From assembly GCF_039541855.1 (NCBI RefSeq), contig NZ_BAABHA010000002.1, forward strand, positions 682,001 through 746,000: a DNA stretch of 64,000 bases, in the 5' to 3' direction. Position numbers and translations under genes: made by a program. The first letter of the stretch is position 1. Every line of letters starts with the position of its first letter. The stretch is from Solirubrum koreensis (GTDB lineage Bacteria > Bacteroidota > Bacteroidia > Cytophagales > Hymenobacteraceae). Below, in pieces: positions 8,704 to 16,808 of this stretch. The notes under the pieces were generated by a model. The model was not told the DNA's origin. It saw nothing but the letters and a program-made list of their open reading frames with translations, and searched no databases.

Positions 8704-9696
8704 TTAGTCTTCTTCGAGGCGGAACTTCGCCACGTCCATGCCGAAGTGCAAGCCTTTTTCCTCTACGAGGTTTTCCAGCTCAGTCAGCGACTTCTTGCCG
8801 AAGTTGCGGAACTTCATCATGTCGGCCAGGTCCAGCTGTACCAAGTCGCCCAGCGTCTTGATGTCAGCAGCCTTGAGGCAGTTGTAAGCACGAACCGAAA
8901 GGTCCATATCCTGCAACGGCGTCTTCAGCACCTTGCGCATGTGCAGCGTTTCCTCGTCCACGCTCTCCTCTTCTTCCGGCTTGGAAGTTTCGAAGGTCAT
9001 CGTGTTGTCCGAGAACAGCATGAAATGCTGAATCAGGATGTTGGCAGCACCTTTCAGCGCGTCCTCTGGGTGAATCGAACCGTCGGTCTGAATTTCGATC
9101 AGCAGACGCTCGTAGTCGGTGCGCTGCTCCACACGGGTGTTTTCTACCGAGTATTTCACGTTCTTGATAGGCGTGAAAATAGCATCGATGGAAATCTGAC
9201 CGAAGATCTGGTCGTTGGGCTTGTTCTCCTCAGCAGGAACGTAGCCACGGCCCTTCTGAACGGTGAATTCAAACTCCAGCGACGTTACGCTCGGATCAAC
9301 GTGGCAAATGATCAGCTCGGGGTTCAACACCTCAAAACCATTCGTGAACTTGTTGATGTCGCCGGCCGCGAAGGTGTCCTGACCGCTGATGCGAACCGTG
9401 ATTTTGTCTTCGATAACATCGTTGATCTTCTTGAACCGAACTTGCTTCAGGTTCAAGATGATTTCCGACATATCTTCAATCACGCCCTCGATGGTCTGGA
9501 ACTCGTGCAACACGCTGTTCGTGCGCACCGTGGTGATGGCGTAACCCTCGAGCGACGACAGCAGGATGCGACGCAGCGCGTTACCAATCGTTACGCCGTA
9601 ACCCTTCTCCAGCGGTTTGAACTCAAACGTACCGTAGAAGTCGTCGGATTTCTCCATCACGACCTTCTCCGGCATTTGAAAAGCGAGAATTGACAT
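8704..9696 (-). CDS. rpoA: DNA-directed RNA polymerase subunit alpha
   Basis: A 330-residue alpha subunit. The N-terminal assembly domain has GNALRRILLSS and the C-terminal domain (from about residue 250) ends with a helix-hairpin-helix segment (LKAADIKTLGDLVQLDLADMM) that contacts promoter DNA and regulators. Starting at the ATG 9696 (MSILAFQMPEKVVMEK) fits the family; the frame extends upstream to 9759 but with unrelated sequence. It follows rpsD after 99 bases in the alpha-operon order rpsM-rpsK-rpsD-rpoA-rplQ. Confidence 0.98.
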   Translation of the reverse strand: MSILAFQMPEKVVMEKSDDFYGTFEFKPLEKGYGVTIGNALRRILLSSLEGYAITTVRTNSVLHEFQTIEGVIEDMSEIILNLKQVRFKKINDVIEDKITVRISGQDTFAAGDINKFTNGFEVLNPELIICHVDPSVTSLEFEFTVQKGRGYVPAEENKPNDQIFGQISIDAIFTPIKNVKYSVENTRVEQRTDYERLLIEIQTDGSIHPEDALKGAANILIQHFMLFSDNTMTFETSKPEEEESVDEETLHMRKVLKTPLQDMDLSVRAYNCLKAADIKTLGDLVQLDLADMMKFRNFGKKSLTELENLVEEKGLHFGMDVAKFRLEED

Positions 9697-9795
9697 AGAT
9701 GCGGATGTAAGGGATGTTAAGTGGAAGAAGCAGGCAATGCAGGAGCCGGCCCTGCCCAAGATAGCTCTCGGGCAGTAACCGGCTCACTGTCAGGC

Positions 9796-10401
9796 TTACT
9801 TCGAGTACAGTTCGACGATCAGCTGCTCCTCGATTTTCTCGGGAATCTGGTCGCGCTGCGGGGCCGAGATAACCTTACCGGCCAGCTCTTTGCCGTCCCA
9901 CTCCAACCAGCCGAAAGCACGCGAGTTGCGCACCGACAGGCTCGTGGTAATGGCTTCCAGCGACTTCGACTTTTCGCGAACCGCAACGATAGCACCCGGC
10001 TTCACGTGGAACGACGGGATGTTTACCACCTCACCATCAACCGTGATGTGCTTGTGCGACACCAGCTGACGGGCAGCGCGGCGCGTTGGAGCAATGCCCA
10101 AACGGTACACCACGTTGTCGAGACGCTGCTCCAAGAAGGCCAGCAGGTTTTCACCGGTGATGCCCGGCTTACCAGCAGCCTTGTCGAAGAGGTTAGCGAA
10201 CTGCTTCTCCAGCACCCCGTAGAGGTACTTCACTTTTTGTTTCTCCATCAGCTGCACGGCGTATTCCGACTGCTTCTTGCGGCGGCCGCGGCCGTGCTGG
10301 CCGGGAGGGTATGCTTTCTTAGTAAGAGCCTTGCTCGGGCCGAAGATGGCTTCCCCGAAGCGACGGGCAATCTTAGTTTTTGGGCCGGTATAACGTGCCA
10401 T
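9796..10401 (-). CDS. rpsD: 30S ribosomal protein S4
   Basis: A 201-residue uS4, a primary 16S rRNA binder that nucleates 30S assembly. It starts MARYTGPKTKIARRFGE and carries the S4 RNA-binding domain around residues 90-150 (LDNVVYRLGIAPTRRAARQLV, then HKHITVDGEVVN). The C-terminus IEEQLIVELYSK is typical. The family often represses the alpha operon by binding its mRNA; the 95-99 base spacers flanking it are longer than most in this block. Confidence 0.98.
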   Translation of the reverse strand: MARYTGPKTKIARRFGEAIFGPSKALTKKAYPPGQHGRGRRKKQSEYAVQLMEKQKVKYLYGVLEKQFANLFDKAAGKPGITGENLLAFLEQRLDNVVYRLGIAPTRRAARQLVSHKHITVDGEVVNIPSFHVKPGAIVAVREKSKSLEAITTSLSVRNSRAFGWLEWDGKELAGKVISAPQRDQIPEKIEEQLIVELYSK

Positions 10402-10496
10402 TTCAGAGAGGTGATTTTTCTGGAAAGAAAAGTAAACTGCCTGGCCAGCGCGCTGGCTCCCTCACGGGGCGAGCATAGCCACGCGTCTGCCGTTAC

Positions 10497-10889
10497 TCAG
10501 ACGCGGCGACGTTTGGGCGGACGGCAGCCGTTGTGCGGCAGCGGCGTCACATCGCGAATAGTTGTTACCTCCATGCCCATGTTCTGGAACGTGCGGATGG
10601 CCGACTCACGACCAGCGCCCGGGCCTTTCACAAACACCTCTACCTTGCGCATACCCAGGTCGTAAGCAACCTTGCCGCAATCGTTAGCTGCCGTTTGAGC
10701 AGCGTACGGGGTGTTCTTCTTCGAGCCACGGAAGCCCATTTTGCCGGCCGAAGCCCACGAAATCACCTGGCCGTTGTTGTTCGTAACCGAGATGATGATA
10801 TTGTTAAACGAGGCCTTGATGTGCACCTGTCCGGTGGCTTCCACCTGGACGACGCGCTTCTTGGCTTTGTCTTTTCTCTTTTGTGCCAT
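10497..10889 (-). CDS. rpsK: 30S ribosomal protein S11
   Basis: A 130-residue uS11 of the 30S platform near the E site. Seen: basic N-terminus MAQKRKDKAKKRVV, core SFNNIIISVTNNNGQVISWASAG, the KGPGAGRESAIR loop, and the C-terminal HNGCRPPKRRRV. Length is standard. It lies between rpsM (76-base gap) and rpsD (95-base gap). Confidence 0.98.
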   Translation of the reverse strand: MAQKRKDKAKKRVVQVEATGQVHIKASFNNIIISVTNNNGQVISWASAGKMGFRGSKKNTPYAAQTAANDCGKVAYDLGMRKVEVFVKGPGAGRESAIRTFQNMGMEVTTIRDVTPLPHNGCRPPKRRRV

Positions 10890-10965
10890 TTGGTTATCGC
10901 AGAAAAGGCGAGAGGTGTTGGCGCCAGTGGATTATGGAAGGCCCGGCGCCGATTCCCGCTATTGG

Positions 10966-11343
10966 TTATTTGGTAGCCTTCTTCTTGTTGGCAACGGTTT
11001 TCCGTTTGCCTTTGCGGGTGCGCGTGTTGTTCTTCGTACGCTGACCCCGAACCGGAAGGCCCTTGCGGTGACGGAGGCCACGGTAGCAACCGATGTCCAT
11101 CAAACGCTTAATGTTGAGCTGTACTTCCGAGCGCAGAACGCCTTCCGTCTTGTACTCCGCCGCAATGATGCTACGGATTTCACCAGCTTCGGCTTCCGTC
11201 CATTCCGTCACCTTCTTGTTCAGGTCTACACCTGCTTTGGTGAGGATGGCTTGAGCGGCCGAGCGACCGATGCCGAAGATGTACGTGAGGGCGATTTCGC
11301 CGCGCTTTTTGTCCGGGATGTCTACCCCTGCAATACGTGCCAT
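10966..11343 (-). CDS. rpsM: 30S ribosomal protein S13
   Basis: A 125-residue uS13 of the 30S head, which bridges to the 50S and contacts the P-site tRNA. Seen: MARIAGVDIPDKKRGEIALT, the helix-two-turn-helix GRSAAQAILTKAGV, and the basic tail RGLRHRKGLPVRGQRTKNN. It follows rpmJ by 22 bases as the first gene of the alpha group. Confidence 0.98.
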   Translation of the reverse strand: MARIAGVDIPDKKRGEIALTYIFGIGRSAAQAILTKAGVDLNKKVTEWTEAEAGEIRSIIAAEYKTEGVLRSEVQLNIKRLMDIGCYRGLRHRKGLPVRGQRTKNNTRTRKGKRKTVANKKKATK

Positions 11344-11365
11344 GTTCTTGTGCTGCTAGTGTGGC

Positions 11366-11482
11366 TTAACCCTGACGCTGCTTGTAACGCGGGTTCTTTT
11401 TGTTGATCACGTAAAGTTTGCCTTTACGACGAATCACTTTGCAGTCGGCGCTGCGCTTCTTTACCGATGCTTTGACTTTCAT
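11366..11482 (-). CDS. rpmJ: 50S ribosomal protein L36
   Basis: A 38-residue bL36 that is too short for most ORF scans. It reads MKVKASVKKRSADCKV, then IRRKGKLYVINKKNPRYKQ and ends RQG. It keeps only the first cysteine (C14) of the CxxC...C...H zinc site, i.e. the zinc-less form usual in Bacteroidota. It sits between infA (9-base gap) and rpsM (22-base gap), the canonical position. Confidence 0.96.
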   Translation of the reverse strand: MKVKASVKKRSADCKVIRRKGKLYVINKKNPRYKQRQG

Positions 11483-11491
11483 GTCGCGGGG

Positions 11492-11710
11492 TTATTTGTA
11501 ACGGTACACGATTCGGCCCTTCGACAAATCGTAGGGCGACATTTCGAGCTTTACTTTGTCGCCAGGCAGAATCTTGATGTAGTGCATGCGCATCTTTCCG
11601 GAGATGTGCGCAATTAACTGGTGCCCGTTCTCTAACTCCACGCGGAACATGGCGTTCGAAAGGGCTTCCAAGATGGTTCCGTCCTGCTCAATCGACGACT
11701 GTTTGGCCAT
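11492..11710 (-). CDS. infA: Translation initiation factor IF-1
   Basis: A 72-residue OB-fold protein that binds the A site of the 30S subunit during initiation. Seen: MAKQSSIEQDGTILEALSNA, FRVELENGHQLIAHISGKMR and LEMSPYDLSKGRIVYRYK, full family length. Its ATG lies 23 bases inside the 3' end of map, so the two are likely translationally coupled. Confidence 0.98.
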   Translation of the reverse strand: MAKQSSIEQDGTILEALSNAMFRVELENGHQLIAHISGKMRMHYIKILPGDKVKLEMSPYDLSKGRIVYRYK

Positions 11711-12485
11711 AAGGCTGCTGTAAAGCTTTTTCTATGTAAGCGAAGGAGGTTAAAATCTCCGCTTTGTTTTGACGAATGACTACGGTGTGCTCGAAGTGTG
11801 CCGAAGGCAGGCGGTCCTTGGTACGGATGGTCCAACCGTCTTTCTCCTGCACGACTGCTTTGGTGCCGAGATTAACCATCGGTTCAATGGCCAATACCAA
11901 TCCACTTTGCAATTTAAGGCCTGCACCACGCTTACCGTAGTTTGGGACTTCGGGCCGTTCGTGCAGGCTCTTTCCGATACCATGCCCCACTAGTTCCCGT
12001 ACGACCGAGTAACCCCGCTTCTCCACATGATCCTGGATTGCAAAGGCTAAGTCGCCCATACGGTTGCCAGCTATAGCTTGCTCAATGCCGGCATACAAAG
12101 AATCCTTTGTAGCATCGAGCAAGGCTTTCACTTCGGGCTTCACTTCCCCGACCGGGTAAGTATAGGCGCTGTCACTGTGGTAGCCGTTGAGCTTTACGCC
12201 GCAGTCTACCGAAATAACATCACCGCTTTTGAGGACGAAGTCACCCGGAAAGCCGTGTACCACTACCTCATTCGGGGAGATACACAGACTGAACGGAAAA
12301 CCGTTGTACCCTTTAAAAGAAGGTTGCGCGCCATGGTCCCGGATGAATTCCTCCGCGCGCTTGTCCAGCTCACGCGTAGTCACTCCTTCCCGAATCATGC
12401 CCGCAACTTCTCCGTGCGCCTGAGCCAGCACTTGCGCGCTGGCTCGGATGAGTTCGATTTCTTCTTCGGTTTTGTACAGTATCAT
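11688..12485 (-). CDS. map: Type I methionine aminopeptidase
   Basis: A 265-residue cytoplasmic metalloprotease that removes the initiator methionine. Metal and substrate motifs are present: EVVVHGFPGD, SVDCGVKLNGYHSDSAYT (two aspartate ligands), VGHGIG (histidine ligand), LAIEPMV (glutamate ligand), SAHFEHTVVI. No N-terminal zinc-finger extension. It starts 2 bases after secY and overlaps infA by 23 bases, in the usual secY-map-infA order. Confidence 0.97.
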   Translation of the reverse strand: MILYKTEEEIELIRASAQVLAQAHGEVAGMIREGVTTRELDKRAEEFIRDHGAQPSFKGYNGFPFSLCISPNEVVVHGFPGDFVLKSGDVISVDCGVKLNGYHSDSAYTYPVGEVKPEVKALLDATKDSLYAGIEQAIAGNRMGDLAFAIQDHVEKRGYSVVRELVGHGIGKSLHERPEVPNYGKRGAGLKLQSGLVLAIEPMVNLGTKAVVQEKDGWTIRTKDRLPSAHFEHTVVIRQNKAEILTSFAYIEKALQQPYGQTVVD

Positions 12486-12487
12486 TT

Positions 12488-13804
12488 CTAAGAGGCCAGC
12501 GCGATATTTTGCGCGCGACCTTTCAGCTTGCCCGTTTTCATCATGCCATCGTAATGACGCATGAGCAAGTAGCTTTCAATTTGGTTCATGGTATCGAGTA
12601 CCACACCCACCATAATGATTAGCGACGTGCCACCATAAAAGGCAGAGAACGGGCGAGTGATGCCAAACAACAATGCAATGGCAGGAAAGATTGCAATCAA
12701 CGCCAAGGCAATTGCACCCGGTAGTGTTATGTGGGTCAGCACCTCGTCGATATACTCGGAGGTAGCATCGCCCGGTTTAACACCCGGTACAAAACCACCA
12801 CTACGCTTCAAATCATCCGCGATTTGCTTGGGATTGACGCTAATGGCAGTGTAGAAGTACGTGAACAGAATAATCAACGTAGCAAAAACCACATTGTACT
12901 GCCACGATGTGTAATCAGAAAATTTCTGCCCGATAGCCGTTGCTATTTCGCTGTCCTGGTTCCACGCTGAAGCAGCAATGGCCGGAACGAACATGAGCGA
13001 CTGCGCGAAAATGATCGGCATTACGCCGGCCGCATTCACTTTGAGCGGAATAAACTGACGCTGAGCGTTCAACTGGCTTACGCCACCTACTTGCTTGGCA
13101 TATTGTACCGGGATGCGACGTACTGCTTGGGTAAGGATAATAACACCCATTACCACAAAGAACAACACGGCCAGTTCAATCAGGAATATCAGCGAACCAC
13201 GCATGCCTTTAGCAGCTGCTTCACCAATAATGGCCCCGGGAAAGCGCGACACGATACCGATCATAATGATCATCGAAATACCGTTGCCGATGCCTTTATC
13301 GGTAATCTTCTCGCCCAGCCACATGCAGAACAGCGTGCCAGCGGTCAGAATAATCATCGTGGATACCGTGAAAAACACACTGGTATCAACAATGGCGTCC
13401 TGATTGATGGTAGCAATGAAACCAATCGACTGCGCCATCACAATAGGAATGGTGAGCAGACGAGTGTACTGGTTAATCTTCTTCCGACCCGATTCGCCTT
13501 CCTTCTGGAGCTTCTGGAAGTACGGAACGGCTATCGTGAGCAATTGCAACACAATAGAAGCCGAAATGTACGGCATGATGCCAAGGGCGAAAATGGAAGC
13601 GTTGCTGAACGCGCCGCCAAGCAGCGTATCCAGCAAGCCAAAAACTCCCCCCGATTCCGAATCCAGACGGCTCGGATCGACACCCGGCAGCACAACGAAA
13701 GAACCCAGCCGGTAAATGGCAATGAAAAACAGGGTATTGAAAATCCGGGCCCGAAGGTCCGGAATTTCAAAGATGTTCTTAACCGTTGTGATAAACTTGT
13801 TCAT
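12488..13804 (-). CDS. secY: Protein translocase subunit SecY
   Basis: A 438-residue inner-membrane channel of the Sec translocon with about ten membrane helices. Seen: N-terminal KNIFEIPDLRARIFNTLFF, the plug region with GVDPSRLD, GNGISMIIMIGIV, NAAGVMPIIFAQSL, and the C5-C6 segments LKRSGGFVPGVKPG and cytoplasmic tail. Spacing to rplO is 11 bases and to map 2 bases. Its partner SecE is encoded at 42790-42984. Confidence 0.98.
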   Translation of the reverse strand: MNKFITTVKNIFEIPDLRARIFNTLFFIAIYRLGSFVVLPGVDPSRLDSESGGVFGLLDTLLGGAFSNASIFALGIMPYISASIVLQLLTIAVPYFQKLQKEGESGRKKINQYTRLLTIPIVMAQSIGFIATINQDAIVDTSVFFTVSTMIILTAGTLFCMWLGEKITDKGIGNGISMIIMIGIVSRFPGAIIGEAAAKGMRGSLIFLIELAVLFFVVMGVIILTQAVRRIPVQYAKQVGGVSQLNAQRQFIPLKVNAAGVMPIIFAQSLMFVPAIAASAWNQDSEIATAIGQKFSDYTSWQYNVVFATLIILFTYFYTAISVNPKQIADDLKRSGGFVPGVKPGDATSEYIDEVLTHITLPGAIALALIAIFPAIALLFGITRPFSAFYGGTSLIIMVGVVLDTMNQIESYLLMRHYDGMMKTGKLKGRAQNIALAS

Positions 13805-13815
13805 GCCGAACAGAC

Positions 13816-14262
13816 TTACAGCGTCACTGCTTTGCCACCGGCCTTCTCAATGGCTTCAACAGCCGATTTCGAGAAAGCGTGAGCGTGTACTTCCAGAGCG
13901 GTGGAAACTTCACCACGGCCCAGAACTTTGATCTTGGCGTTTTTCGAAGCCAGACCGTTAGATACGAAATACTCCGAGTCCATCAAGGTCGTCTGACCTT
14001 TCTCGTTCAAGGCCTGCAGCACATCAAGGTTGATGGCTTTGTACTCGACACGGTTGATGTTCTTGAAGCCAAACTTCGGGATACGACGCTGCAAGGGCAT
14101 CTGGCCACCTTCGAAGCCGGACTTCTTAGAGTAACCCGAACGCGACTTGGCGCCTTTATGACCACGCGTCGAGGTACCGCCGCGCGTCGAGCCTTCACCA
14201 CGGCCCAAGCGCTTGTTGTTGCGCACGGAGCCTTCAGCGGGCTTTAGATTGCTGAGATTCAT
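13816..14262 (-). CDS. rplO: 50S ribosomal protein L15
   Basis: A 148-residue uL15, a late 50S assembly protein. The glycine/arginine-rich N-terminal extension that threads into 23S rRNA is clear (NNKRLGRGEGSTRGGTSTRG), followed by MPLQRRIPKFGFKN and the globular C-terminal domain. Order rpmD-rplO-secY is canonical. Confidence 0.98.
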   Translation of the reverse strand: MNLSNLKPAEGSVRNNKRLGRGEGSTRGGTSTRGHKGAKSRSGYSKKSGFEGGQMPLQRRIPKFGFKNINRVEYKAINLDVLQALNEKGQTTLMDSEYFVSNGLASKNAKIKVLGRGEVSTALEVHAHAFSKSAVEAIEKAGGKAVTL

Positions 14263-14275
14263 GATCGTGGTAGGT

Positions 14276-14455
14276 CTACAGTTCGGTTACTTCAATCAGG
14301 TGACCAACTTTGGCCACCATGCCGGCTACGGCCGCGGTGTTTTCCACTTCGCGGGTCGCACCGATTTTCGTCAGGCCTAAAGCCTGCATCGTGCGCTTCT
14401 GCCGCTCGGGGCGGTCAATTACGCTGCGCACTTGTTTGATTTGAATCCGTGCCAT
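14276..14455 (-). CDS. rpmD: 50S ribosomal protein L30
   Basis: A 59-residue uL30 found by reading the gap between rpsE and rplO. Seen: MARIQIKQVRSVIDRPERQK, then TMQALGLTKIGATREVENT and a C-terminus with VGHLIEVTEL, ending at a TAG (14276-14278). Length and the I-x-V-RS start fit the family. Gap of 6 bases from rpsE and 13 bases to rplO. Confidence 0.95.
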   Translation of the reverse strand: MARIQIKQVRSVIDRPERQKRTMQALGLTKIGATREVENTAAVAGMVAKVGHLIEVTEL

Positions 14456-14461
14456 CGTCGC

Positions 14462-14980
14462 TTAGCCGTTAAACACTTTGTCGAGGCTGATGCCGCGTTG
14501 CTGGGCAACTTGCATCGGGTCGCGCATTTTATTGAGGGCGTCGAAGGTAGCCTTAACCACGTTGTGGGGGTTCGAGGAGCCTTTCGACTTCGCCAGTACA
14601 TCCTTGATGCCGGCGCTTTCGAACACGGCACGCATAGCACCACCAGCAATTACGCCGGTACCAGCAGCGGCGGGCTGTACCAAAACGAAACCGCCCGAGT
14701 ACTTGCCTTCCATTTTGTGAGGCACCGTGTGCTTGTACATCGGCACCTTCACCAGGTTCTTCTTGGCGTCGTCAATTGCTTTGGCAATTGCGTCGGTTAC
14801 TTCGTTGGCTTTGCCGAGGCCGTGGCCTACGGTGCCGTTGCCGTCACCTACTACTACGATGGCCGAGAAGCTGAAGCGACGACCACCTTTTACCACCTTC
14901 GCTACGCGGTTGATGGCAACTACTTTTTCCTTCAGGTCAGACTCCGAAGCCTTAACCGTGGGTTTATTTTGCTCGCGCAT
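14462..14980 (-). CDS. rpsE: 30S ribosomal protein S5
   Basis: A 172-residue uS5, an accuracy-determining protein at the mRNA entry channel. The double-stranded RNA-binding-like S5 domain is clear (AINRVAKVVKGGRRFSFSAI, GDGNGTVGHGLGKA), followed by the C-terminal domain with PAAAGTGVIAGGAMR and DVLAKSKGSSNPHNVVKA. It begins 3 bases after rplR. Confidence 0.98.
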   Translation of the reverse strand: MREQNKPTVKASESDLKEKVVAINRVAKVVKGGRRFSFSAIVVVGDGNGTVGHGLGKANEVTDAIAKAIDDAKKNLVKVPMYKHTVPHKMEGKYSGGFVLVQPAAAGTGVIAGGAMRAVFESAGIKDVLAKSKGSSNPHNVVKATFDALNKMRDPMQVAQQRGISLDKVFNG

Positions 14981-14983
14981 AGC

Positions 14984-15331
14984 TTAGAATTTGAGGCCGC
15001 CTTCGCGGGCACCTTCTGCCAATGACTTCACGCGGCCGTGGTAGAGGTAACCGGAACGGTCAAATACTACCTGCGTGATACCCTTCTCTTGGGCGCGGGA
15101 GGCCAGCTCCTTGCCCACGGCAGCTGCCGTAGCTACCGGCGTTTCGCCGGCGGATACGTGCTTCGACGAAGCAGCCACGATGGTGCGGCCTGCGGTGTCG
15201 TCGATGATCTGCGCGTAGATGCCCGTGTTGCTGCGGAATACCGACAGGCGGGGGCGCTCGGACGTGCCGGCCACCTTATTACGGATGTGGCGCCGGATCC
15301 GAAGTCTTCTCTCTGCTTTAGTTACAGCCAT
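14984..15331 (-). CDS. rplR: 50S ribosomal protein L18
   Basis: A 115-residue uL18, the 5S rRNA-binding protein of the central protuberance. Seen: MAVTKAERRLRIRRHIRNKV, RPRLSVFRSNTGIYAQIIDD and the C-terminal FDRSGYLYHGRVKSLAEGAR. Gaps are 9 bases from rplF and 3 bases to rpsE. Confidence 0.98.
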   Translation of the reverse strand: MAVTKAERRLRIRRHIRNKVAGTSERPRLSVFRSNTGIYAQIIDDTAGRTIVAASSKHVSAGETPVATAAAVGKELASRAQEKGITQVVFDRSGYLYHGRVKSLAEGAREGGLKF

Positions 15332-15340
15332 TGTGCTCGG

Positions 15341-15895
15341 TTATTTCGAGGCGGTCTTACCAGCCTTGCGACGAATCTGCTCACCCACGAAACGCACACC
15401 TTTGCCTTTGTAAGGCTCAACTTTGCGCAGCGAGCGAATTTTAGCGGCTACCTGACCGATCAACTGTTTGTCGATGCTGGTCAAAGTGATGATCGGGTTT
15501 TTGCCCTTCTCAGTCACAGCCGTTGCGGTTACTTCCTTTGGCAGAGCCAGGAAGATGTTGTGCGAGTAGCCCAAAGCCAGTTCCAGCAGGCTGCCGGTAG
15601 CGGTGGCTTTGAAACCTACACCTACCAGCTCAAGCTGCTCGGTGTAGCCGGTGCTTACACCGGTAATCATGTTGTTAATAAGGGAGCGGTACAGGCCGTG
15701 CATGGCCTTGTGACGCTTCTGTTCCGTAGGACGCTCCACTAAGATGGAACCGTCTTCGGTGCGAACAGTAATGTCGCGGTCAACGGGAGTTTTCAATTCC
15801 CCTTTAGGACCCTTTACCGTTACTTCGTTGTCGTTGCCGACGGTCAGCTGCACGCCCGAGGGCAGGCTGATCGGGAGTTTACCAATGCGGGACAT
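15341..15895 (-). CDS. rplF: 50S ribosomal protein L6
   Basis: A 184-residue uL6 near the sarcin-ricin loop, made of two related alpha/beta domains. Seen: MSRIGKLPISLPSGVQ, VKGPKGELKTPVD, GLYRSLINNMITGVSTGY, and the C-terminal PYKGKGVRFVGEQIRRKAGK. Standard length and order between rpsH and rplR. Confidence 0.98.
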   Translation of the reverse strand: MSRIGKLPISLPSGVQLTVGNDNEVTVKGPKGELKTPVDRDITVRTEDGSILVERPTEQKRHKAMHGLYRSLINNMITGVSTGYTEQLELVGVGFKATATGSLLELALGYSHNIFLALPKEVTATAVTEKGKNPIITLTSIDKQLIGQVAAKIRSLRKVEPYKGKGVRFVGEQIRRKAGKTASK

Positions 15896-15914
15896 ATCTT
15901 CTCTTCTCTCTCGC

Positions 15915-16313
15915 TTAGTACACGTAGCACAGCACTTCGCCGCCCACGTTCTCGTTTTTGGCCTCCTTCTCCGTCATTACCCCTTTCGAGGTCGACAGAA
16001 TCGCAACACCCAAACCGCTCAATACGCGTGGCAGGTTCTCCACGTGAGCGTAGGTACGCAGACCCGGCTTGCTGATGCGCTCCAATTTCTGGATAGCCGG
16101 TTTCTTGGTTACGGGGTGGTACTTCAGGGCGATTTTAATCGTGCCTTGTACCGATGAATCATCAAACCGGTAACTCTGAATGTACCCTTTTTCGTAGAGC
16201 ACTTTCGTAATTTCCTTCTTGATGTTGCTGGCCGGAATCTCTACAACCCGGTGATTCGCCTTAATGGCGTTGCGGACCCGGGTCAGGTAGTCGGCAATCG
16301 GATCTGTGTTCAT
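15915..16313 (-). CDS. rpsH: 30S ribosomal protein S8
   Basis: A 132-residue uS8, a primary 16S rRNA binder; in enterobacteria it represses the spc operon by binding its mRNA near rplE. Seen: MNTDPIADYLTRVRNAIKAN, SNIKKEITKVLYEKGYI, and the C-terminal GGEVLCYVY. It is separated from rpsN by 217 bases, the only large gap inside the spc group, and that gap holds a promoter-like element and inverted repeats, so rpsH may begin its own transcript. Confidence 0.98.
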   Translation of the reverse strand: MNTDPIADYLTRVRNAIKANHRVVEIPASNIKKEITKVLYEKGYIQSYRFDDSSVQGTIKIALKYHPVTKKPAIQKLERISKPGLRTYAHVENLPRVLSGLGVAILSTSKGVMTEKEAKNENVGGEVLCYVY

Positions 16314-16350
16314 TTGGATGTTTAAGAGGGCTCCCCGCGTTTAGGGAACC

Positions 16351-16359
16351 GCAAAGGTA
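16351..16359 (-). promoter_or_regulatory. Putative internal promoter (-7 element) upstream of rpsH
   Basis: The minus strand reads TACCTTTGC, an exact match to the Bacteroidota -7 element TAnnTTTG and identical to the one ahead of rpsL. It lies 38 bases before the rpsH ATG. No exact TTTG is present at -33; the upstream bases are taken up by the inverted repeat at 16361-16402. Confidence 0.6.
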
Positions 16360-16360
16360 G

Positions 16361-16402
16361 GAAAATTTCACCACCACTTAGACCAGTGATGGTGAAATTT
16401 TC
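16361..16402. repeat. 18-bp inverted repeat abutting the rpsH promoter element
   Basis: Arms 16361-16378 and 16385-16402 are complementary at 17 of 18 positions with a six-base loop. The repeat starts one base upstream of the TACCTTTGC element, covering the expected -10 to -50 region. There is no T-run after it on the minus strand, so it is not a standard terminator for rpsN; an operator or an mRNA hairpin are both possible. Confidence 0.75.
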
Positions 16403-16473
16403 GGTTAAGACTACTTGGCATTCACGGCGAAAGCCGCAGCCAATGGTTTCTTTCGGCAACCTGCCAAATGGGT

Positions 16474-16493
16474 GATACTTCCAAGGAAGCATC
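16474..16493. repeat. Near-perfect 20-bp palindrome in the rpsN-rpsH gap
   Basis: A perfect 12-base palindrome (CTTCCAAGGAAG, 16478-16489) extends through one mismatch to GAT/ATC on either side. It lies about 70 bases upstream of the larger inverted repeat and inside the non-coding gap. Palindromes without a loop favour protein binding to DNA over RNA hairpins, but the function is unknown. Confidence 0.5.
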
Positions 16494-16530
16494 AGATAAC
16501 TCTGGTTTACTGGAGAAGCCTTGCGGCTGC

Positions 16531-16800
16531 TTACCAGCTGGCCTTCGTTACACCGGGAATTTTACCAGCCGAAGCCATTTCGCGGAACGTTACGCGGCTG
16601 ATGCCAAACTTGCGCATGTAACCACGGGGACGGCCGGTCAGCTTACAACGGTTGTGCAGGCGCACGGGCGAAGCGTTACGGGGCAACTTGTCGAGGCCTT
16701 CGTAGTCGCCGGCGGCTTTCAGGGCCTTACGCTTTTCAGCGAACCGAACAACCAGCGCTTCACGTTTCCGCTCTCTTGCTTTTACAGATTCCTTAGCCAT
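16531..16800 (-). CDS. rpsN: 30S ribosomal protein S14
   Basis: An 89-residue uS14 of the long, zinc-less type: the short CxxC form is absent, and the C-terminal core reads VRLHNRCKLTGRPRGYMRKF then GISRVTFREMASAGKIPGV. It starts 8 bases after rplE. The following gap to rpsH is 217 bases. Confidence 0.98.
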   Translation of the reverse strand: MAKESVKARERKREALVVRFAEKRKALKAAGDYEGLDKLPRNASPVRLHNRCKLTGRPRGYMRKFGISRVTFREMASAGKIPGVTKASW

Positions 16801-16808
16801 TTGTCAGC

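Noticed and set aside
16415..16621. 68-codon plus frame in the rpsN-rpsH gap
   Set aside because: Runs into rpsN on the opposite strand and has no family features; the gap is better explained by regulatory repeats.
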